DNA of 33,462 bases. Source: an uncultured Bacilli bacterium (GTDB taxonomy: Bacteria; Bacillota_I; Bacilli_A; RF39; UBA660). Both the position numbers and the translations under genes were made by a program. The number at the start of each line of letters is the position of its first letter. Position 1 is the stretch's first letter. Location: assembly GCA_910583945.1 (NCBI GenBank), contig CAJTYF010000013.1, positions 1 to 33,462 of the forward strand, given 5' to 3'. The notes beneath the pieces are model-generated. The model was not told the origin of the DNA. It saw only the letters and a program-made list of their open reading frames with translations, and made no database searches. Shown piece after piece: positions 32,122 to 33,462 of this stretch.

Positions 32122-32322
32122 ATGTTATACCCATCTATTGATCGACTTCTAAATATTGTAGATTCAAAATATAAATTGGTTCATGTTGCTTCTATAAGAA
32201 GTAAACAAATGAGTGAAAAAAATCATTATCAATTAAAAGAAAATGAATATTACAATAAAAGAGAATTAGGAAGAGCTTTAGAGGAAGTAGAAAAAGGACT
32301 TATAACTTTAAAAGAAAAATAA
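32122..32322 (+). CDS. rpoZ: RNA polymerase omega subunit
   Basis: 66 residues. The start MLYPSIDRLLNIVDSKYKLV, then VASIRSKQM, is the usual omega N-terminus, and ELGRALEEVEKGLITLKEK is the usual C-terminus (ALEEIxxGxL). Omega wraps the beta' subunit and aids polymerase assembly. Firmicute omegas are about 65-70 residues, so this is full length. It has its own promoter. It is usually found beside gmk or the primosome gene; here it stands alone before a tRNA gene. Confidence 0.88.
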   Translation: MLYPSIDRLLNIVDSKYKLVHVASIRSKQMSEKNHYQLKENEYYNKRELGRALEEVEKGLITLKEK

Positions 32323-32335
32323 AACCAAAAAATAC

Positions 32336-32364
32336 TTGATTATTAATTTCCTATGTGATATTAT
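32336..32364 (+). promoter_or_regulatory. Promoter of the tRNA-Ala gene
   Basis: TTGATT (32336-32341), 17-base spacer, TATTAT (32359-32364), ending 14 bases before the mature 5' end. Confidence 0.6.
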
Positions 32365-32378
32365 AATCTTGTTCTTAT

Positions 32379-32455
32379 GGGGAATTAGCTCAGCTGGCTA
32401 GAGCACCACGTTTGCACCGTGGGGGTCAAGGGTTCGAATCCCTTATTCTCCACCA
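32379..32455 (+). tRNA. tRNA-Ala (anticodon UGC)
   Basis: 77 bases forming a cloverleaf: acceptor GGGGAAT/ATTCTCC, D arm with AGCTCAGCTGGCTAGAGC, anticodon stem CCACG/CGTGG with loop TTTGCAC (anticodon TGC), T arm AAGGGTTCGAATCCCTT, discriminator A and encoded CCA. The third acceptor pair is G-U, the main identity element for alanyl-tRNA synthetase. Confidence 0.97.
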
Positions 32456-32465
32456 TAATGAATTT

Positions 32466-32490
32466 AACTCCGTATTTACGGGGTTTTTTT
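32466..32490 (+). terminator. Terminator of the tRNA gene
   Basis: AACTCCGTA (32466-32474) pairs with TACGGGGTT (32477-32485, one G-U), then T7. Confidence 0.8.
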
Positions 32491-32708
32491 GTTGCAATAT
32501 TTATTGTTATGTAACAATTTTTCTTTCAATTTAATATATTTTTTGCTTTATCGTTACTTTGAGCATAAGTTCTTTTTATAACATCAATCGTATTAACTAA
32601 TCTTTGAGTAAAAATTATAGACTGCTTTCCAAAGCTAAAAATTAACAAAAAATAGGATTTATAGACGAAAAATATAAAAATCAGTCTTAAATATTACTAT
32701 AGCCCACC
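32491..32708. other. Gene-poor stretch
   Basis: No open frame of note on either strand. A small palindrome ATTGTTA-TG-TAACAAT sits at 32503-32518 and is followed by T5. I see nothing else. Confidence 0.5.
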
Positions 32709-32734
32709 AAAATGACAAAATGTCATTTTTTTTT
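32709..32734. terminator. Terminator-like hairpin
   Basis: AAAATGACA (32709-32717) pairs with TGTCATTTT (32721-32729), followed by further T. No gene lies directly upstream on the + strand, so its transcript is unclear. It may insulate the RNA gene downstream. Confidence 0.5.
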
Positions 32735-32768
32735 GGTAAATTGTAAACGTCAAAAACTTTTTTGAAGT

Positions 32769-32812
32769 TTGACAAAAAACGACAATAATATGTACAACAC
32801 ATGTGTTATTGT
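32769..32812 (+). promoter_or_regulatory. Promoter/operator region before the structured RNA
   Basis: A consensus -35 TTGACA (32769-32774) is present, but the sequence 17 bases on (GTACAA) is a poor -10. TATAAG at 32812-32817 is a better -10 but would start transcription inside the RNA's closing helix. Between them lie the palindrome AACACATGTGTT (32796-32807) and the inverted repeat ACAATAA (32782-32788)/TTATTGT (32806-32812), which look like regulator sites. Confidence 0.4.
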
Positions 32813-32817
32813 ATAAG

Positions 32818-32965
32818 TGAACAATTTGAGGGGTGTAAATTTTCTTCTTGCACTGACGCCCGAAAGGGTCTGAGTAAGCATTTGCTGAAAGAATACATGT
32901 AGGACTGGGAGACTACCAAATTGTTCAAAGGCCCACATTCGTAGGATTGTGGGTTTCTTTATTTT
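32818..32965 (+). ncRNA. Structured RNA of unassigned family with its own terminator (possible cis-regulatory leader)
   Basis: TGAACAATTTG (32818-32828) pairs perfectly with CAAATTGTTCA (32917-32927), closing an 88-base multi-branched region. Inside are GTGTAA/TTGCAC (32833-32838 with 32848-32853, one G-U, 9-base loop), CCC/GGG capped by a GAAA tetraloop (32859-32868, extended by GA/TC), AGC/GCT near 32878-32887, and GTAG/CTAC (32899-32902 with 32913-32916). A terminator hairpin follows 4 bases later. Local G/C content is well above the surroundings. I compared it from memory with 6S, SRP, tmRNA, 5S, T-box and the common riboswitch consensuses and found no match. The next ATG follows directly, so it could be a leader acting by attenuation or a free small RNA. 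Confidence 0.6.
32931..32965 (+). terminator. Terminator of the structured RNA
   Basis: CCCACA and TC (32932-32940) pair with GA and TGTGGG (32945-32953) with one T-T mismatch around GTAG, then TTTCTTTATTTT up to the next start codon. Confidence 0.75.
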
Positions 32966-33376
32966 ATGGATGGGAAGCAACAATATATGGTTAAAGGGAG
33001 AATAAAAAAAGTAGTAGGAAAAATATCGGATGAAATCATAGAAAAATATAACTTATATGAATATAGAAATGAAGAAATAATACAGTCTATTGACTTATAT
33101 CAGCATATTCAAAAACACATCCCTGAATTTACGAGTATTGATAGCTACAATCATACCATATCTAATATCCCTGAAATAATTTCGAATCCTTTATTTGTTT
33201 ATTATGATAATGAAAGAAATTCATTATTATATTTTAAAAGAATTGATGAAAATGTTTGCGTCGTAGTAAAACTTAATCTAAGAAAAAATAAAGACACATA
33301 TATCTCGACCATTTATCCTTTAAGCGAAAATAAAATATTAAAATATAAAGAACTAAGTTACATAAAAAAAGTATAA
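32966..33376 (+). CDS. PBECR-like (barnase/EndoU/colicin/RelE fold) putative nuclease
   Basis: 136 residues from the ATG at 32966; a start at 32987 (129 residues) is also possible and is better spaced from GGGAAG (32972-32977). The C-terminal half reads HIQKHIPEF, then IISNPLFVYYDNERNSLLYFKRID and VCVVVKLNLRKNKDTYISTIYPLS, the layout I associate with PBECR-type toxin/nuclease folds, where a beta sheet carries VxVKL and a Ser/Thr-rich final strand. This is recognition by pattern, not proof. No immunity gene is evident. The gene starts where the terminator of the structured RNA ends, so its expression may depend on read-through. Confidence 0.55.
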   Translation: MDGKQQYMVKGRIKKVVGKISDEIIEKYNLYEYRNEEIIQSIDLYQHIQKHIPEFTSIDSYNHTISNIPEIISNPLFVYYDNERNSLLYFKRIDENVCVVVKLNLRKNKDTYISTIYPLSENKILKYKELSYIKKV

Positions 33377-33378
33377 AT

Positions 33379-33406
33379 TATCTTCAAAAATGAGGATATT
33401 TTTTTT
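33379..33406 (+). terminator. Terminator after the PBECR-like gene
   Basis: TATCTTC (33379-33385) pairs with GAGGATA (33392-33398, one G-U); eight T follow. Bases 33407-33462 show no feature. Confidence 0.75.
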
Positions 33407-33462
33407 GATAAAAGTTGTGTTAAACATTAAGACTGATTGATATATTCAACATAAGCAACGTT

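Noticed and set aside
32818..32965. 6S, SRP, tmRNA, 5S RNA, T-box or a common riboswitch
   Set aside because: The diagnostic sequences (for example the SRP GGAAG tetraloop region, the T-box TGG motif, TPP and lysine cores) are absent, and 6S has one long bulged hairpin instead of a branched fold. This is from memory only.
32750..32983. 77-codon minus-strand frame over the structured RNA
   Set aside because: No ribosome-binding site or recognisable motif. It spans the inverted repeats, the RNA and its terminator, which explain the sequence better.
1..33462. CRISPR array
   Set aside because: No regularly spaced direct repeats were seen. The short repeated CATCCTA words are in hairpins with irregular spacing.

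Overview
The window is AT-rich DNA from a low-GC Gram-positive bacterium, most likely an uncultured Bacilli/Mollicutes-related lineage (RF39- or Erysipelotrichia-like). This is inferred from protein style, a DUF2779 protein and the ffh, fhs, uppP and rpoZ neighbourhood; no search was run. The standard code is in use: UGA ends genes, for example at 6209-6211, and UGG encodes Trp.

Region 1 (118-13302) is a type IV secretion-like cluster on the + strand. It has two paralogous secreted Cys-rich proteins with VirB2-like membrane tails, a VirB6-like channel protein, a coiled-coil protein, a PrgI/VirB3-like protein, a VirB4 ATPase split into two coupled genes, a membrane-anchored wall hydrolase (SpoIID-like, M23 and lysozyme-like parts), a VirB8-position protein and a VirD4/TraG coupling ATPase. 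No relaxase, integrase or origin of transfer is visible next to it.

Region 2 (13350-22023) is mostly housekeeping: rhodanese, DedA/VTT protein, RmuC, a frameshifted M3-type peptidase, decayed coding sequence, UppP on the minus strand, three small conserved genes including a lipoprotein, Ffh, and formate-tetrahydrofolate ligase with a probable AUU start.

Region 3 (22071-29767) is the most unusual. A minus-strand sigma-70-family protein carries a long C-terminal extension of degenerate region-4-like repeats and a 10-base C tract inside its reading frame. Divergent from it lies a CotD-like spore-coat gene cut in two by an element of about 4.85 kb. The element encodes an ATP-grasp protein, a Fic protein, a PHP phosphoesterase, a small protein and a large serine recombinase ending about 20 bases from the right junction. 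Joining the halves at a shared CACA restores a CotD-type VPHxxPxHT motif in frame. The element's ends carry an inverted repeat exactly symmetric about the central CA. This layout recalls the skin and SPbeta-type elements that interrupt sporulation genes.

Region 4 (29800-33462) has an orphan prepilin, a DUF2779 nuclease-like protein, RpoZ, tRNA-Ala(UGC), and a compact structured RNA (11-bp closing helix, inner hairpins, GAAA tetraloop, terminator) directly before a PBECR-like nuclease-fold gene. I could not assign that RNA to a known family.
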